From Spirometra erinaceieuropaei (Eukaryota > Platyhelminthes > Cestoda > Diphyllobothriidea > Diphyllobothriidae): a stretch of 64,000 nucleotides of DNA. Numbering within the stretch: position 1 is the stretch's first letter; each line of letters begins with the position of its first letter. Under the pieces are notes generated by a model. The model saw only the letters and a list, made by a program, of their open reading frames with translations. It did no database searches and was not told the DNA's origin. Below, piece after piece: positions 44,771 to 56,646 of this stretch. The position numbers and the translations under genes are program-made. Location: the NCBI GenBank assembly GCA_902702965.1, contig CACRXP010000113.1, positions 576,583 through 640,582 on the forward strand, written 5' to 3'.

Positions 44771-45837
44771 TATCATCGCTGAGCTTAGTCAAATATCACA
44801 TATGACAGTTTTATCATACGCAGCATGCCTTCACATAATTAATGATCAATAATGAAAGTACTGTGAGAGTCCTGTTCAGTAGTGATTCATCAGGAGAAAA
44901 CAGAACTCAAATTCCATGGAATTAATACAAATTACGCGGTTGGTCGAAAAAGTGAACCTCAAAGTTTTCGATCCGGAGCGCCTGTGGCCGCCATTAGGCG
45001 TAAGTGCGTACATCAAGTTCGTGATGACTACTTAGGCCCACTACAGGGTCTGTGTAGGCTAAGGGGTGATATTTAATCTCTTAAGTACAACTCTTCTTTA
45101 GAATGTATTGTGCTATTCGGCAGAGAAGGAAGAAGTATGACGGTAGATCGTGATGTACAAGGCAAATCAGAGCGTGGGGTAGTGGGTGAATTTAGAGCCA
45201 ACGTAATATGATGACCGGAACGACGCAAAACAAGGCATGAATATCAGCGGATTCTGGGCGTCTATCATCAAGCAACAACATAGGTGCGAGAGACCGAAAG
45301 CTTTTTTATCCAATCTCATCATCTACCTTTCTGCAAGGTAGAAGTGGGCTCTTTAACATCTCTTCCTACCATGAGAAGGATTTTTAAAAAATACGGGTTA
45401 AGGGCAAGAAGACCATTTTAGGTACCGTGATTAAGGGTTCTGCCGATTCCCATCCAGCAGAACACGATCGATATTATTTTGAATAAATGATTCCCAGAAC
45501 ACCGTAGCTAAAAACGCTTTCTCACCTCCAGTTTTCTCGTGCGGACGCCTGCAGTAGAATAAAACAGGGACAACTGCATGATTTTATTAATACTCAGGCA
45601 ACAAAAGCTGGAATTATTTCCATTGAATTTGACTTCGATAGTAACGATGATAAATTCAGACGCTGTCTAAATGTCATGGAAAAAATCGGTCTTGAAATTA
45701 AATTGACTTTTTTATGTACAGCCAACCAACTCTAACTGATGTGATTTAAGTTAATGTGATGTAAACATATGATCAGGCAGTCGGGAGGAAGACTGTTATA
45801 TTACTTAAGTAGTCATTAGTACATAAGTAGTCATTGT
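44771..45837. other. Unassigned sequence
   Basis: No recognisable gene or repeat. Confidence 0.35.
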
Positions 45838-46005
45838 ATTTTTGCCGAGTATGTATTCTGCAGGCGACCAGAAAGAAACGCATTCAGAAGCCGATATTTT
45901 GGCCTGACTGACGTTTCTTGTTGCACCGAAGTAGTTCTTTCCAGTCGAAAGCGCATTTCAGCATTTCGGTTAACGTTTCTTGGAATAGGCCAGATACTAT
46001 ACTTC
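45838..46005 (+). repeat. Degraded right arm of a foldback element
   Basis: AGAAGCCGATATTTTGGC, AGTCGAAAGCGCATTTCAGCATTTCGG, then TAGGCCAGATACTATA parallels the right arms of B and C (AAAAGCCGACATCCTGG, ATCGAAAACGCATTTTAGAATTTC, GATCGGTCACGCACTGTA). No left arm was found. Confidence 0.55.
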
Positions 46006-46254
46006 AAATTCACGCCTTAGTTTATAAGGAAAGTAAAAGGCTCAACGACAACATTTACTTTTGACACAACACTTTTGGTAGTCTGCGGTGCGTTTTTATG
46101 ATGGCAAGATAGTTGTGTGCTGGTTTGCTCCTCGTATTAGATGACAGCTCTTGCGGAGGGTTCCGGTGATGGGGTGTTTAAGTGGTCGCCCCCCCCCCCC
46201 GGAAGTGTCTTTCATGAGCTCTGAGGGTATACTGAAAGTGGGTAGGTTACAACG

Positions 46255-46712
46255 CTGGGCAACGATCGGGAGAAGGCCCCCAAACACACACGACCAGCCA
46301 AAAGCGCCTGTCTTACGGGAAATGTGGTAATAGGGATTTTACGGGTGCCTGTCTCACGGGTAATGTGGTAATAGGGATTTTACGTGCGAAGCCTGTGTAC
46401 GCATAGGGGGATGGCTAAATAAGTATAGATAGTTAGTAGATTTGTATTTCGGTCAGAAAGGTTTTAATGCATTGACACGTAGCAGCCAGAGTAAGCAGGA
46501 CAATTAAAAAAATAAACAGTAGGTGTCTACAACGATCGCTCCTCAACTCTCTGGGCTGAGGTCATTGTAGATTATGCACCGGACCGTCTACAACAGACGA
46601 CCCAACCTTATACGATGAAACAACAAACCGAAACAATCGTGCCGGACCTAAATCCACTTCAGTAAGTAGGTAGTGTTTGCATGCCACAGATGTTTGGGGG
46701 CCTTAGCCCGAT
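46255..46712 (+). mobile_element. MITE family E, copy E2
   Basis: Left end GGGCAACGATCGGGAGAAGGC; right end as complement GATCGGGCTAAGGCCCCCAAAC. A 41-bp unit (GCCTGTCTYACGGGWAATGTG to the next GCCTG) is tandemly duplicated at 46306-46387, absent from E1 and E3. Otherwise collinear with E1. Confidence 0.78.
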
Positions 46713-49390
46713 CCTTACACAACGCCGTCCGTATTGTTGCTGTCACCGTCGTCGTCGTGCAAAAAACGTTTGCCGCTGGACGCACAAAGTCCTCCTAGAC
46801 ACGGAGACGACAGGGCTGTGAATCTATGGCAAATCGGATGGGAAACGAATGAACTGGTGGTGCACAGCAGACGGTGTGGATACAGGCGCACTGAAGCGGC
46901 AACATAAAACGCACCATACCTTGGAAACCAACTTGAGAATTACCGTTTCTCTAGGGAAAGGCGAGTCGGCGTGGCTCATCCCTTATCAACTCGAGTTTAA
47001 GCGTTCCGAGGTTGTGCAGTTTTGGGAAGTTCGACCTGTTCAATAAATGACGAGAAAATTCGTGCCAGGATGTGGTAGCTGGTACCCGACTACTCACCCG
47101 CGTTCAGCTGGTTTTTGCTTCATACGGCTCATCGGGCTGCCGTTCAATGCACAGTCCGGAAAGTTAGTTCCGCTGCACAGCCTTCATAAACATGCCACAC
47201 ATCAGACAGTGCTAGACCTTCCAGCCTCTTAAGGCAGGCTGCTCAGGGGCGGACGTAATGGCGCTGAGTTACGAAAGCAGTTGGCCAGACATTTCGCGCA
47301 GACTAGTTGCGATATCAACGAGTCTACAAGTGTTTTAACCTCCAGAAGGCTAGAGGATCCTTTCGGAGGGCGTCCTCACACAGTCAGAGGATGGCGTCTG
47401 TGGGGAGCAAGAATTTGGCAGGTGTCTGTTGCTTTACCATATAAAATCGCCCTGGGTTAGACATTAATATCTCATCTTGGAAGCATAACGAGAAAGCGAG
47501 TCCATTGCTGCGGTTCCTCCCTAGAACAGACACTTTCAGAAGTTGACAACTTTGTCGAAGTTGGATCTGCACTGGCGTTGCAGGGATGCTGACATGCCAG
47601 TCGATTTCAAGACCTGGGTCTGTGAGATCCATTTCCGAGACTTCGACTTCAGAATCCCACGAAGGCATTTGAGCCGGAAGTGATCGAGCGTTAAGGTGAC
47701 GTGTCGCACGTTGCTTGAAAGATCTTTAAACGTTCAGCTGTCATGGAAAAAACAAGATTCATATGGGAAAATGCAGTCTGTGACGTTTAAGGTAGGGGAG
47801 AAATCCCACCTTAAAGAGTTTTAGAAATGTCATATACGTTGATCTGATATGGGCGTGTCGGTCACCTGGCTCCTAAATTCCGTACAGACATAATTTTGGG
47901 CTATTAAACTCACTAATTTTTTCCTTACATTGGAAATGTCTTGTCTGATAAATCATCTGTAGTTACTTTAAATTATGGTTTGCTATGGAGGGATTCTAAC
48001 TACTACTTTCCATTTATTATTACGAAGTCAATCAAATCGCTTTTCCACAATAAATTGTGACTTTTGTTTTGCTTGAAGAAGAGCATAATTTAAAATCTGC
48101 TGTCACCTCGGACAATACAGCCCTTGTAATAGACACCCAACAGTGGGTAGGCAAATCAGCTGACAGCGTCCTGATTACTGAAACGTGCGCCTAAGGTGTT
48201 TGTGTTACAGCAGAGCAGTCAATCGGACTGTCGCAGGTTCATCTTGCAACTCACGGAGGAGGGCACATCGACTACTTCGTGTACAGCTGGAGATCGTCGC
48301 GAGTTAGATATTTTTCCTGTCTACTCGATTCCCTTCTGTACCCATTGGCTATTTCGAGTGTTTCAGAAACCGGGAAGTCAAGCACTTTTATTCATCTGTC
48401 TAATTGGACATGACAGCAACGATAAGTCAGTATCCAGATTTCATCGCGGCTTGAGAAGTCAAATGAATAGTAGGCAAGGCTGAGAGGACGCAGCATTTCT
48501 GCGTCTTTGCACACTTTAGAAGTCCACAGCTTTTTTAAAGGTAGGCAAAATGGAATAACATTGAGTCAGTTACTTGAATTTCATCCTTCAAAAACTGGAT
48601 CAGTATTTAGGCGTTGGTTTCAACTAGTCAAAAATAGAATCGGAGGCATAATTTCAAGAAAGAAATTCTATATTTAAGAAAATTGCTAGTTTTGGAAGCT
48701 GGTGACAGAAGGTAAGTAGAAGGCAACACTATCCTTTTCTAACAATTTGGGCCTATATCAGATAATAGGCTTAATTTTTAAATCTTGGTAGAATGCAAAG
48801 ATTTATCCTGTTATCTTATATGAGCCCAAATTGTCAGAAAAAAATAATTTTTTAATGACTGCCTCAGATGCCGAATAACTGGATCGAGTTCTTCGTGAAC
48901 TACGTTAAAATTCGTACACGACAAATCTAAATAACAGACTTGCAGTCCAAGTAAACCGGCTTATTTCCGTCTTTGTGCCTAGGAAATGTCGTTAACGTAT
49001 ACCTTTTCGGTAAGCCGACACGATTGGCACACGAGGATTTAAAAATCATGCATTCCCTGTTGCCGAGGCAAATGCTGGCGGTAAATGCTCGTTCCCCTTT
49101 TGATTTATTATAGCGTAGGCGGAAAGAGAGTAACCAGCTGTTCTAGCAAATGCTAGCCCGAAATTCTCCTGCTTATTCCATTTCAGATATATGACCGAAA
49201 GAACATCAGCTTCAAGTTCTGCCTGGGAGTTAGGGGAACTGGCGATCGTGCTGGCCTCAAAAGCTTAAAATGTCTGCGCAGTCAACCAAAAGTGGATGAG
49301 TCCGACGGTCAGCTCGACAGCGGACTCGCGACGTGCGCAACAGCCGACTCTTCCTCATCTTCTTAGCCCCCCGTCGTCCCTGTCGTCTTA
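46713..49390. other. Unassigned sequence
   Basis: About 2.7 kb without a recognised repeat. ORFs of 95 codons at most (47384-47668 minus, 48196-48483 plus) have no recognised domain. It is one of the longer stretches that might be unique DNA. Confidence 0.35.
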
Positions 49391-50321
49391 NNNNNNNNNN
49401 NNNNNNNNNNNNNNNNNNNNNNNNNNNNNNNNNNNNNNNNNNNNNNNNNNNNNNNNNNNNNNNNNNNNNNNNNNNNNNNNNNNNNNNNNNNNNNNNNNNN
49501 NNNNNNNNNNNNNNNNNNNNNNNNNNNNNNNNNNNNNNNNNNNNNNNNNNNNNNNNNNNNNNNNNNNNNNNNNNNNNNNNNNNNNNNNNNNNNNNNNNNN
49601 NNNNNNNNNNNNNNNNNNNNNNNNNNNNNNNNNNNNNNNNNNNNNNNNNNNNNNNNNNNNNNNNNNNNNNNNNNNNNNNNNNNNNNNNNNNNNNNNNNNN
49701 NNNNNNNNNNNNNNNNNNNNNNNNNNNNNNNNNNNNNNNNNNNNNNNNNNNNNNNNNNNNNNNNNNNNNNNNNNNNNNNNNNNNNNNNNNNNNNNNNNNN
49801 NNNNNNNNNNNNNNNNNNNNNNNNNNNNNNNNNNNNNNNNNNNNNNNNNNNNNNNNNNNNNNNNNNNNNNNNNNNNNNNNNNNNNNNNNNNNNNNNNNNN
49901 NNNNNNNNNNNNNNNNNNNNNNNNNNNNNNNNNNNNNNNNNNNNNNNNNNNNNNNNNNNNNNNNNNNNNNNNNNNNNNNNNNNNNNNNNNNNNNNNNNNN
50001 NNNNNNNNNNNNNNNNNNNNNNNNNNNNNNNNNNNNNNNNNNNNNNNNNNNNNNNNNNNNNNNNNNNNNNNNNNNNNNNNNNNNNNNNNNNNNNNNNNNN
50101 NNNNNNNNNNNNNNNNNNNNNNNNNNNNNNNNNNNNNNNNNNNNNNNNNNNNNNNNNNNNNNNNNNNNNNNNNNNNNNNNNNNNNNNNNNNNNNNNNNNN
50201 NNNNNNNNNNNNNNNNNNNNNNNNNNNNNNNNNNNNNNNNNNNNNNNNNNNNNNNNNNNNNNNNNNNNNNNNNNNNNNNNNNNNNNNNNNNNNNNNNNNN
50301 NNNNNNNNNNNNNNNNNNNNN
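49391..50321. other. Assembly gap (931 N)
   Basis: Run of N. Flanks are pyrimidine-rich (TTCCTCATCTTCTTAGC on the left, CTTCTCCTCCACCTCGTC on the right), suggesting a CT-rich low-complexity array that could not be assembled. The long ORFs spanning it are artefacts. Confidence 0.98.
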
Positions 50322-50849
50322 CTTCTCCTCCACCTCGTCTCAGTCAGTGTTTTTTCCAGCTTTATCCCTTCTTCTGTCCTATTCTCCCTTTACTCCTAAC
50401 TTGGAATCAATAATAAATGAGTGCCTCACCATGGCCCTGATCAACAGACATGAGATTTGTAGCGGTTCATGCGCAGAGTCAAACCCCGCACTTCGGACTG
50501 CACTTTTGCAGAAACTGTTTAGCTTCGTGTTTTCAGGAAAAGTGAAGTCTAGCTTTGCAAAAAGCCACCTTACGAAGGTCGGCAGTTATTCTGCCCCTTA
50601 CACTGATATGGTCTGCGCACGGCTGTCAGCCTGACTGAGGACCCAGTTATGTTACAGGCAGTGGGATGTAACAACTTTCAGAACGGTAGACTGGACACAG
50701 AAGGAAGGGGGGCGGGGAGGTTTGCTCTTCGTCCAACCAAATGCTTAGTTTGTTTTGCCTGAAGTGGCCCAAGACGGGCAATTTTCGGCGATTATTAACT
50801 CTATCAACCCAAGTACGCCGTGCCCACTTTCCCACTTTTTATCTCGGTA
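50322..50849. other. Unassigned sequence
   Basis: No recognisable gene between the gap and MITE A3. Confidence 0.35.
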
Positions 50850-51087
50850 AGATATGGTTAAGCAGCCGCACCTGATGGACACAAAACTGTTGGGGTTAGG
50901 GCAACTATTTCTCAACCGCTCAAAGTACAACCGCGCATTCCCTATAGCCCTTCTTTTGCATACAAGTACTTGACCTCGTCGCCTGTGCGTTCCCCGGACC
51001 CACCTGTAAAAACTCCTATTTCCACCGGTCCCGTATTTCAGGTGGCCGGGGTCTGTTTACCTCAGGTGCAGCTGTATAATCATATCT
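50850..51087 (+). mobile_element. MITE family A, copy A3
   Basis: 238 bp. Left end AGATATGGTTAAGCAGCCGC; right end as complement AGATATGATTATACAGCTGC. The telomere-like core is reduced to GGGGTTAGGGC, which explains the shorter length compared with A1 and A2. Confidence 0.82.
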
Positions 51088-51114
51088 GACTTTTATCTCA
51101 ATACTAAGATGTGA

Positions 51115-51215
51115 AAAACTCGGCGACCTCAGTGGGCTTCGAACACACAACAAGGGCGGTACAGTAAACGCTCTAACCACCCACCTAACCTACTACACCG
51201 TACGCAATTCCTGAA
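51115..51215 (-). repeat. tRNA-derived SINE family S, copy
   Basis: The minus strand reads TAGGTTAGGTGGGTGGTTAGAG (A-box), GTGTGTTCGAAGCCCACTGAGG (B-box), then TCGCCGAGTTTTTCACA. Compare segment P at 37430-37545 (CCCACTGAGGCCGCCGGGTTTTCACA). Confidence 0.6.
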
Positions 51216-51339
51216 TTCTTATACAATAGGCTGACGGCCCAAGCTGGACTGCCCGAGCAATCATTCTAGTATCAACCAGAAGACTACCAGTTTCACTTAA
51301 TTAATAGGTGCTTTTGGCAGACTTACATAGTCCATGTGA

Positions 51340-51450
51340 CCTAGTTGTGAAAACCTCTATGACCTCGACGGGAGATCTTCGGTCTCAACTAGGCGTCGTG
51401 AGTTTAATCATACGTGGGTTAAGTTACCCGCCCAACCCACTGTAACGCAT
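51340..51450 (-). repeat. tRNA-derived SINE family S, decayed copy
   Basis: The minus strand reads CAGTGGGTTGGGCGGGTAACTTAA, a weak B-box GTTGAGACCGAAGATC, then TCGAGGTCATAGAGGTTTTCACAAC. It lies in tandem with 51115-51215. Confidence 0.45.
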
Positions 51451-51884
51451 GAAAGTCACCAATTCCAGTGCAGCCGATTTTACTAAATCATCAATCTAGA
51501 CTCGACCGATGACTGCCAGTTTGGTTCAGTAAGTGGGTCTTTTGTAGGTTTGAACAAATTGACTGCGTTAATGTTTTACTCACCGTAATGACCGAGCTCA
51601 AGACCCACCTTGTTGTTTTCGACTGCATACCGGCTGTCAGCCACTGCCAAAGTCCGCACACTCACCCACCGCATGAGCCTGTTAGGTCACATGCTAATTC
51701 GCGAAAGTCTGCGGTAGACAACCGCCGGCTAAACTACACCATCACGTCTTCCCCCATCTGTATTACACAGCATCCTCACCAACCACAAGCATCCAGCTGC
51801 CACCTCCCACGCATGAGGAAAGTGTGCGTCTCGGCTCCCTCTCCACGCGGCCCATCTGCTGCATGCGTGATTCAAGTCTGAGAC
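51451..51884. other. Unassigned sequence
   Basis: No recognisable gene. Confidence 0.35.
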
Positions 51885-53110
51885 TATCACGGTGCGTCAA
51901 GCGCCGTGGCTTGGAAGGCTGACGACTGATGACCCAACTCAGCCCGCGCAGTCTGCCAAGTTGTTTGAGTGTTTGTGTGGAGTGGCAAACTGGCGGGGTG
52001 GGAGCCAGGCTGAAACAGCCCCTTCCTCACGTGACCTACGCCACTCTCACGCATATGAGATGCATGCCGCTCAACCCCCGTTATGCGAAATTCTGGGGTT
52101 TGTGTTTGGGGGGCCAGGTCGTTCATGTGGCGGGCGCAGACAAGGTCATGAGATATGTCAGCCACTGCGACCATCCCCGCACCTGTTAACTGATCGGCTC
52201 GGACTGTGGCTGTGGCCTGGGAGTAAGAAGGGAGAGTAAAGTCTACGGCTCAGCCCATTTTCCTCACTATAAACAATCTGACGCACTTGAAGTCATCACG
52301 GTGCGCTAAAAGCTGGGGCTTAGAGGGTTGCCAACTGACGGGATAACTTAGACCTCGCAGTCGGCCCAGTGTTGTGTGCACTGGTTTTGGAGTGGCCGGC
52401 CAAGGTGCGGGCTCAACCGTGCTATCACCTGCGCCCTCCCCCGTCTCCGGTCCTCTTGACTCTGTTTTGACGCAGGGTCCAGATGGGGGGAGGAGGGAGT
52501 GCGGTAGATGCTAAGCAGGTCTACATTAACTATAAACTAAATCACGCACAAGTCACCATCCCTGCTCCACCTTGCCGTGGGGCACCTGGTGGACATCGTC
52601 GGCAACGACGGTCGAACTGTCGCGTGTGTGTGGGATCCTAAATCTGGCTACAGCAACACTTGGGTCTCATTTAATTCTGGCCAGCGTTATCGGGAATGCA
52701 CACCCATAACAAATGTCAACATTCGAGGTGCGGTGGCAGACCCAGTTGCCGGCTTACGTCGCGCACACTGGAATCCCTGCCGATTTCCACTGTTGTTGTC
52801 AGTGAAAGTCCTGATCAGATATTTTTTGTGGACCAGGGAGTTTGGTTGTACGCCTAGATGCGAGTTTCCGCCGTCCCAGCCACCTGGGGTTTCTTCTGCC
52901 TCTGGTCTCCTTGAGTATGTCTTGACACTGGATCTAGGTGGAGGTAGGGGGGAGAGTGCGGTAGATGCTGTGCAAGTCTGCGCTCACTATAAACTAATTA
53001 ATGCACAAGTCACCGTGCCTTCTTCACCTAACTGTGGAGTACACGGTGGACATCGTCGGCAACGACTGTCGAACTCTCGTATCAGACCGATAGAGACGAG
53101 GGTAGATGGA
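51885..53110 (-). repeat. Cluster of family D copies (tandem, minus)
   Basis: Three adjacent copies. 51885-52260 is partial and begins with CACGGTGCGTCAAGC. 52290-52620 has CGGTCCTCTTGACTCTGTTTTG and GACATCGTCGGCAACGACGG. 52660-53070 has AGCGTTATCGGGAATGC, CTTGACACTGGATCTAGG and GACATCGTCGGCAACGACTG. A 181-codon ORF at 52577-53122 is the translation of this repeat and shows no domain. Confidence 0.7.
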
Positions 53111-53149
53111 TGTAACTGCTGAATCAGGACTGTTCATGCTGTTATTCAA

Positions 53150-53665
53150 TCACCCCTAACCCCGGCGAACACCTGACAGTTCGATCGCCGTAAGCGACTA
53201 TGCCCACCACGTGTCCCACAGAGTAGACACAGAAGCGGTCATTTCTGCGTGACAAGTTTATGGTGAGGGGGACTTGCGCAGAATCTACTGCACCCTCTTC
53301 TCCCTCCCCCACCTTGATTCTATGACAAGACAATGTTAAGACGACAGGAAGTGAACTCGAGTAAAGTGACCGACAAAGCTAAACGACCCGTCTACGCGTG
53401 TCTCACACGAAAAGATTATCGAAACATGCATCAGATATCTGTGAGGGCTGCACGTAGTTCATATAGGTGAAAGAGCTATAGAAGTTCCGTTGAGGAGGAA
53501 CTATTGCAGCCTGACTCCCAGCCCTGAGAAGGACCGTGTTGCCCGGTCAGTTGGCAGCCATCGCGTCGTGATAGATCAGAGGGCATCAGGAGGGTCGCGG
53601 GAGGTAAATTCTTTTGTAAACTCTTTTGTTGCCTCTCCCATGCACCGATCGACTATCCGAGCCTT
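53150..53665 (+). repeat. Family D repeat copy
   Basis: GGACTTGCGCAGAATCTACTGC, TATGACAAGACAATGTTAAGACGAC, GGTCAGTTGGCAGCC. Orientation is opposite to the preceding cluster. Confidence 0.6.
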
Positions 53666-54149
53666 TTGATCAGCTGGTGATGGGATTGGGCACGGTGACT
53701 GACGCGGCATGAAGGCCACACGCACGTACGGCAGTAGTTATGACCTCACGAGGGTTCTGCTCAGTCCGATTAATACGTGACATGATGCAGTCTGCCCCCC
53801 GCCCCACCCCCTCATAGCGTTATGGTCCACTCAGACTGCGGCATGTCACACTATGCGGATGTCACGCGAATAATGTCTGACCGATGTTGCTTGGAGACCC
53901 ACCCTTTTGTTTTCACCCTCTGCAAGACACCTGTAGGACCGGAGACACAGTTTGATCCTGTCCATGCGCTTATTGCGCGCGCGCATGCTTGTGTTCCTGG
54001 CCACAGGTCTTGGCCAGGCCTGGGCGAATGAATAAAGGCCAGAGAGAGCCAGATTCTGCAGTTGTATCCGTCTACGGTCGTCACTACTCGCCTGCTTCAA
54101 CAACGCATACACTGCCGATACTATCGAAGATGTGAGTTACAGTAGTTGA
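53666..54149. other. Unassigned sequence
   Basis: Includes TGCCCCCCGCCCCACCCCC. No gene recognised. Confidence 0.35.
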
Positions 54150-54345
54150 TACGACGTAGAAGCGATCGCTGGAACAAGGGCCTTATTCGTCTGACGTTTC
54201 GGATTCTCACTTGAATCCATCATCAGGGACAAGGACAGAAACGGGTGATTCGTGCAAAAGAGATTGCAGTATTTATAGGAAACAGTTGCTATGGTATCGC
54301 ATACCTATGAAAATTAACCGCTCTCCCTTTATCAAGAATGGTTGC
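54150..54345 (-). repeat. Single arm of the hammerhead-bearing repeat family
   Basis: Matches one arm of 10782-11223: CTTATTCGTCTGACGTTTCGG, CAGTATTTATAGGAAACAG and TTATCAAGAATGGTTGC correspond in order to that arm. About 200 bp further on lies a PLE remnant in plus orientation. Confidence 0.6.
54182..54238 (-). ncRNA. Hammerhead-ribozyme-like motif
   Basis: The minus strand reads CTGATGA (54220-54226), stem II GGATTC/GAATCC with loop AAGTGA, then GAAACGTC. Stem I can form CCTT/AAGG and GTC/GAC, with a C/A mismatch next to the core. The stem II sequence equals that of 11137-11193 while its loop differs. It has the same extra U and near-absent stem III. Confidence 0.4.
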
Positions 54346-54870
54346 ACGCTGGTGCTCTAACGGCCTGGTGGCCGGCATGCTAGTTGTTAATTACTGCAAT
54401 CTCGTCGCCCGTGTTGGATGCTGGCGTGATGACTGCTCGGTCGTCTGGCTCACCGGCCTGCGAGCTCCTCGAGTAGTTAATTACTTTGGCCAGACTATGC
54501 CTGTTGGCGTGTTGAGACGCCCTCCAGTGAACCGGAAAACAAGGTTCCCGAAGTCCAAAATCTTCGACGGGTTTTCAGAAAAAAATGGTTATCCGCGCAA
54601 CTTCTCGCATCACTCGGTGTTGGAGTTGCACACAGACTGGAGGCCACCATAAGGCGTCAGGTAATGAGACCAGAAGACCCACTGACACGGCAAAAAACAT
54701 CTGGAGTCGTTTACCGGATCTGGTGCAGTCGCGTGAATGGGCTCATACTTTGGGCACTCGTAAACGGAGGATTAAACTTCTGCTGAGGTGTGGGATTAGG
54801 TGCAAGCGGTAACAAATTGATATTGGCATCGCGAAAGTGGCGCGCACGTGTTTCATCTACCAAAAAGTTT
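54346..54870 (+). pseudogene. Penelope-like element remnant
   Basis: The plus strand shows GFSEKNGYPRNFSHHSV (54570 region), matching the PLE ...NGYPxxFI... segment, and then DPLTRQKTSGVVYRIWCS (54675-54725), the segment just before the GIY-YIG module. A degraded TLGTRKRRIKLLLRCGIRCKR follows. Frameshifts and stops are present. GVVYRIWC differs from the two PLEs at 25 and 42 kb, so this is a different PLE lineage. The 5' part at 54346-54540 is tentative. Confidence 0.6.
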
Positions 54871-54950
54871 GATTTTTTTTACCAAAAATAGTCGCCCGCA
54901 GTTTTTGCCAAATTCGCCTGTCTACGCGCCCACATTGATTCTTTAGATCA

Positions 54951-55204
54951 GTGGAAATTGGAACCCTTTCCACGTACTCTTTGCCACTTGTGCACTCCCT
55001 GAGAGAACTATGTTCGTCTAAAGCTCCGCCATTGGAGTCACTAAATTTCACAAAGCTGTGGACGGAATTAAACCTGCCAGCATCATCACACCACGTGACT
55101 TCAAATGGTATGGCCGAACAGGCCGTACAAGCAGCTGAACACGACTTACTGGAACAAACAAAATGGGGACCTGTTAATGAAATTGTGCTGTTGACTTTTT
55201 AATA
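54951..55204 (+). pseudogene. LTR-retrotransposon integrase fragment
   Basis: An 83-codon open stretch with LNFTKLWTELNLPASSHHV, then SNGMAEQAVQAAEHDLLEQ. The second part is the integrase-core segment that includes the catalytic Glu (NGxAExAVQ) of Ty3/gypsy and BEL elements; the first resembles the ...F..FC...GI.H... segment preceding it. The rest of pol is absent. It stops just before the (GGA)n tail of the LINE copy at 55214, which seems to have inserted into it. Confidence 0.55.
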
Positions 55205-55213
55205 GCCAGTTAC

Positions 55214-55590
55214 GGAGGAGGAGGAGGAGGAGGAGGAAATGCGCTTTATTTTGAAATCGTACGTTCAAAATTTGCAGCAAAAAATTGGCTCCATTCACTG
55301 TGGGTAGTAAATAAGTTAAAAGATTATTCAACAGTCAAAGAAACGATTATTATGGGGATAGTTCAAGTCTGAGCTTCTGTATTTCTGTCTCTTCGCACGT
55401 AAGATAGCGCGCTAGGAAGGGTAATACAGAGGCTCGATAAGCCGATGTGCGACAGGGTATAAGACGGAAGTTGCGGCGCATCGGGCGAGAAGACTTGGCA
55501 GCCATAAGATCGGAATGTAGGGGATGGGCAACGTCATCTAGAATTCGACCAGCACGTTGATTACGTGAAAACAACACTAACCTCTCATAC
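55214..55590 (-). mobile_element. 5'-truncated second copy of the CR1/Rex1-type LINE
   Basis: Minus orientation, 3' end AAATAAAGCGCATTT plus (TCC)8 at 55214-55237. The coding part at 55350-55577 shares PLHxxLMAAKSxRPxRR, FRxIxCRTSAYR and PFLARYLTC with the C-terminus of the 6456-8975 protein. Truncation leaves only the last about 75 codons, as is usual for LINEs after incomplete reverse transcription. Confidence 0.85.
55350..55577 (-). pseudogene. C-terminal fragment of LINE ORF2
   Basis: 75 codons without a stop. Collinear with the end of the 839-codon ORF at about 55-60% identity by eye. No catalytic domain is included. Confidence 0.85.
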
Positions 55591-55599
55591 CGAATTTAT

Positions 55600-56646
55600 T
55601 TATAGGTGACCACTGCGCACCAGATTCGATCGTTTACCTCCGATTATTCTTACACAATTAGCTAATAAGCAAGAACTAATAAGGATGCGATGCGGTGCGG
55701 TGCGGTGCCAAGCCATCATCGAGGCGAGAGTCTGTTTCAGCTGTTTCGCGCATGGAGAATGCTTATTACTTTCCGTAGTCTGCAATTGTAATGGCCAGAT
55801 AAATGACTTGAAAATAATCGGTAGGGGAGTCATTCGTCGGCATTTGGATCATCCTCGGGCTCATTTGGAAGCCCCAAGGATGAGCACCAGAAGAGACTAG
55901 GATAAAGTTTAGAACATTATCCCCGGGGTGCCTTTTAGCACGCCAGTAAGCATGACGGTAACAAATTTCTAAAGATCACCTTCCGGAATTTGAAGAGAGT
56001 AAGGATCGAAGCCGTTCCCTCCAGAGAGATCGTTAGGAAAGATCTGGTCGATAATAGGTTTCCAGAGCTGGTTAGACTGAAATAACTTCCCACCACCTTT
56101 TCTTTCATAGTCTCTCACCGTAGGTTTCGCTTTGGAAAGGAGGGACCTGCCATGCGCCACACAAAGCTTCTCTCCTTCTCTATCAGAAGTGCATTAATCC
56201 ACTTTTCCGATTTCCCCACAAGCGCGCGATCAGTAATCATGCGTCTAGTCTCACTCACACATCTTCCCAACTATTGGCTCCCATTTAGGAATGCGTGTCT
56301 GGTACATGACTTTCGCTCAATCATAAGCGGACTAACTGTGTTTGATCAGGGGGCTTAGACCCGTCACACAGCAGTTAACCTAGTCAAAGCACATTATTTG
56401 ACACATCTTGTCTACAGCCCTGTTAACCAAGCTGGGTACTTAGCAGCTCGAAAGTTGTCGACTGACGGGATAGTGTGATTCTTTCATAGAAAGACAGTCA
56501 GACCACAAAGGCTCCTTCCTGATCTAGCCTCATGATTGAACCTCTCCTTTTTGAGAGATCGCAGCCCGTGTGCGATACGCGCTACGCGACGGCATCACGT
56601 CAAGCTTGACGCTGTGCCCAATCGTATCCCTGCTGGGCTTGATATA
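55600..56646. other. Unassigned sequence
   Basis: A short GCGGT tandem at about 55690-55710. No gene recognised. It ends in TA at the left end of the mariner. Confidence 0.35.

Noticed and set aside
49257..50634. Long ORFs of 358-433 codons
   Set aside because: They consist almost entirely of undetermined bases in an assembly gap. The same holds for the long ORFs across 61637-62216.
52577..53122. 181-codon ORF with a GGHRRQR-type motif
   Set aside because: The motif recurs as a frame translation of family D at 28.2, 28.7, 59.8 and 61.5 kb, so it is repeat sequence and not a protein family.
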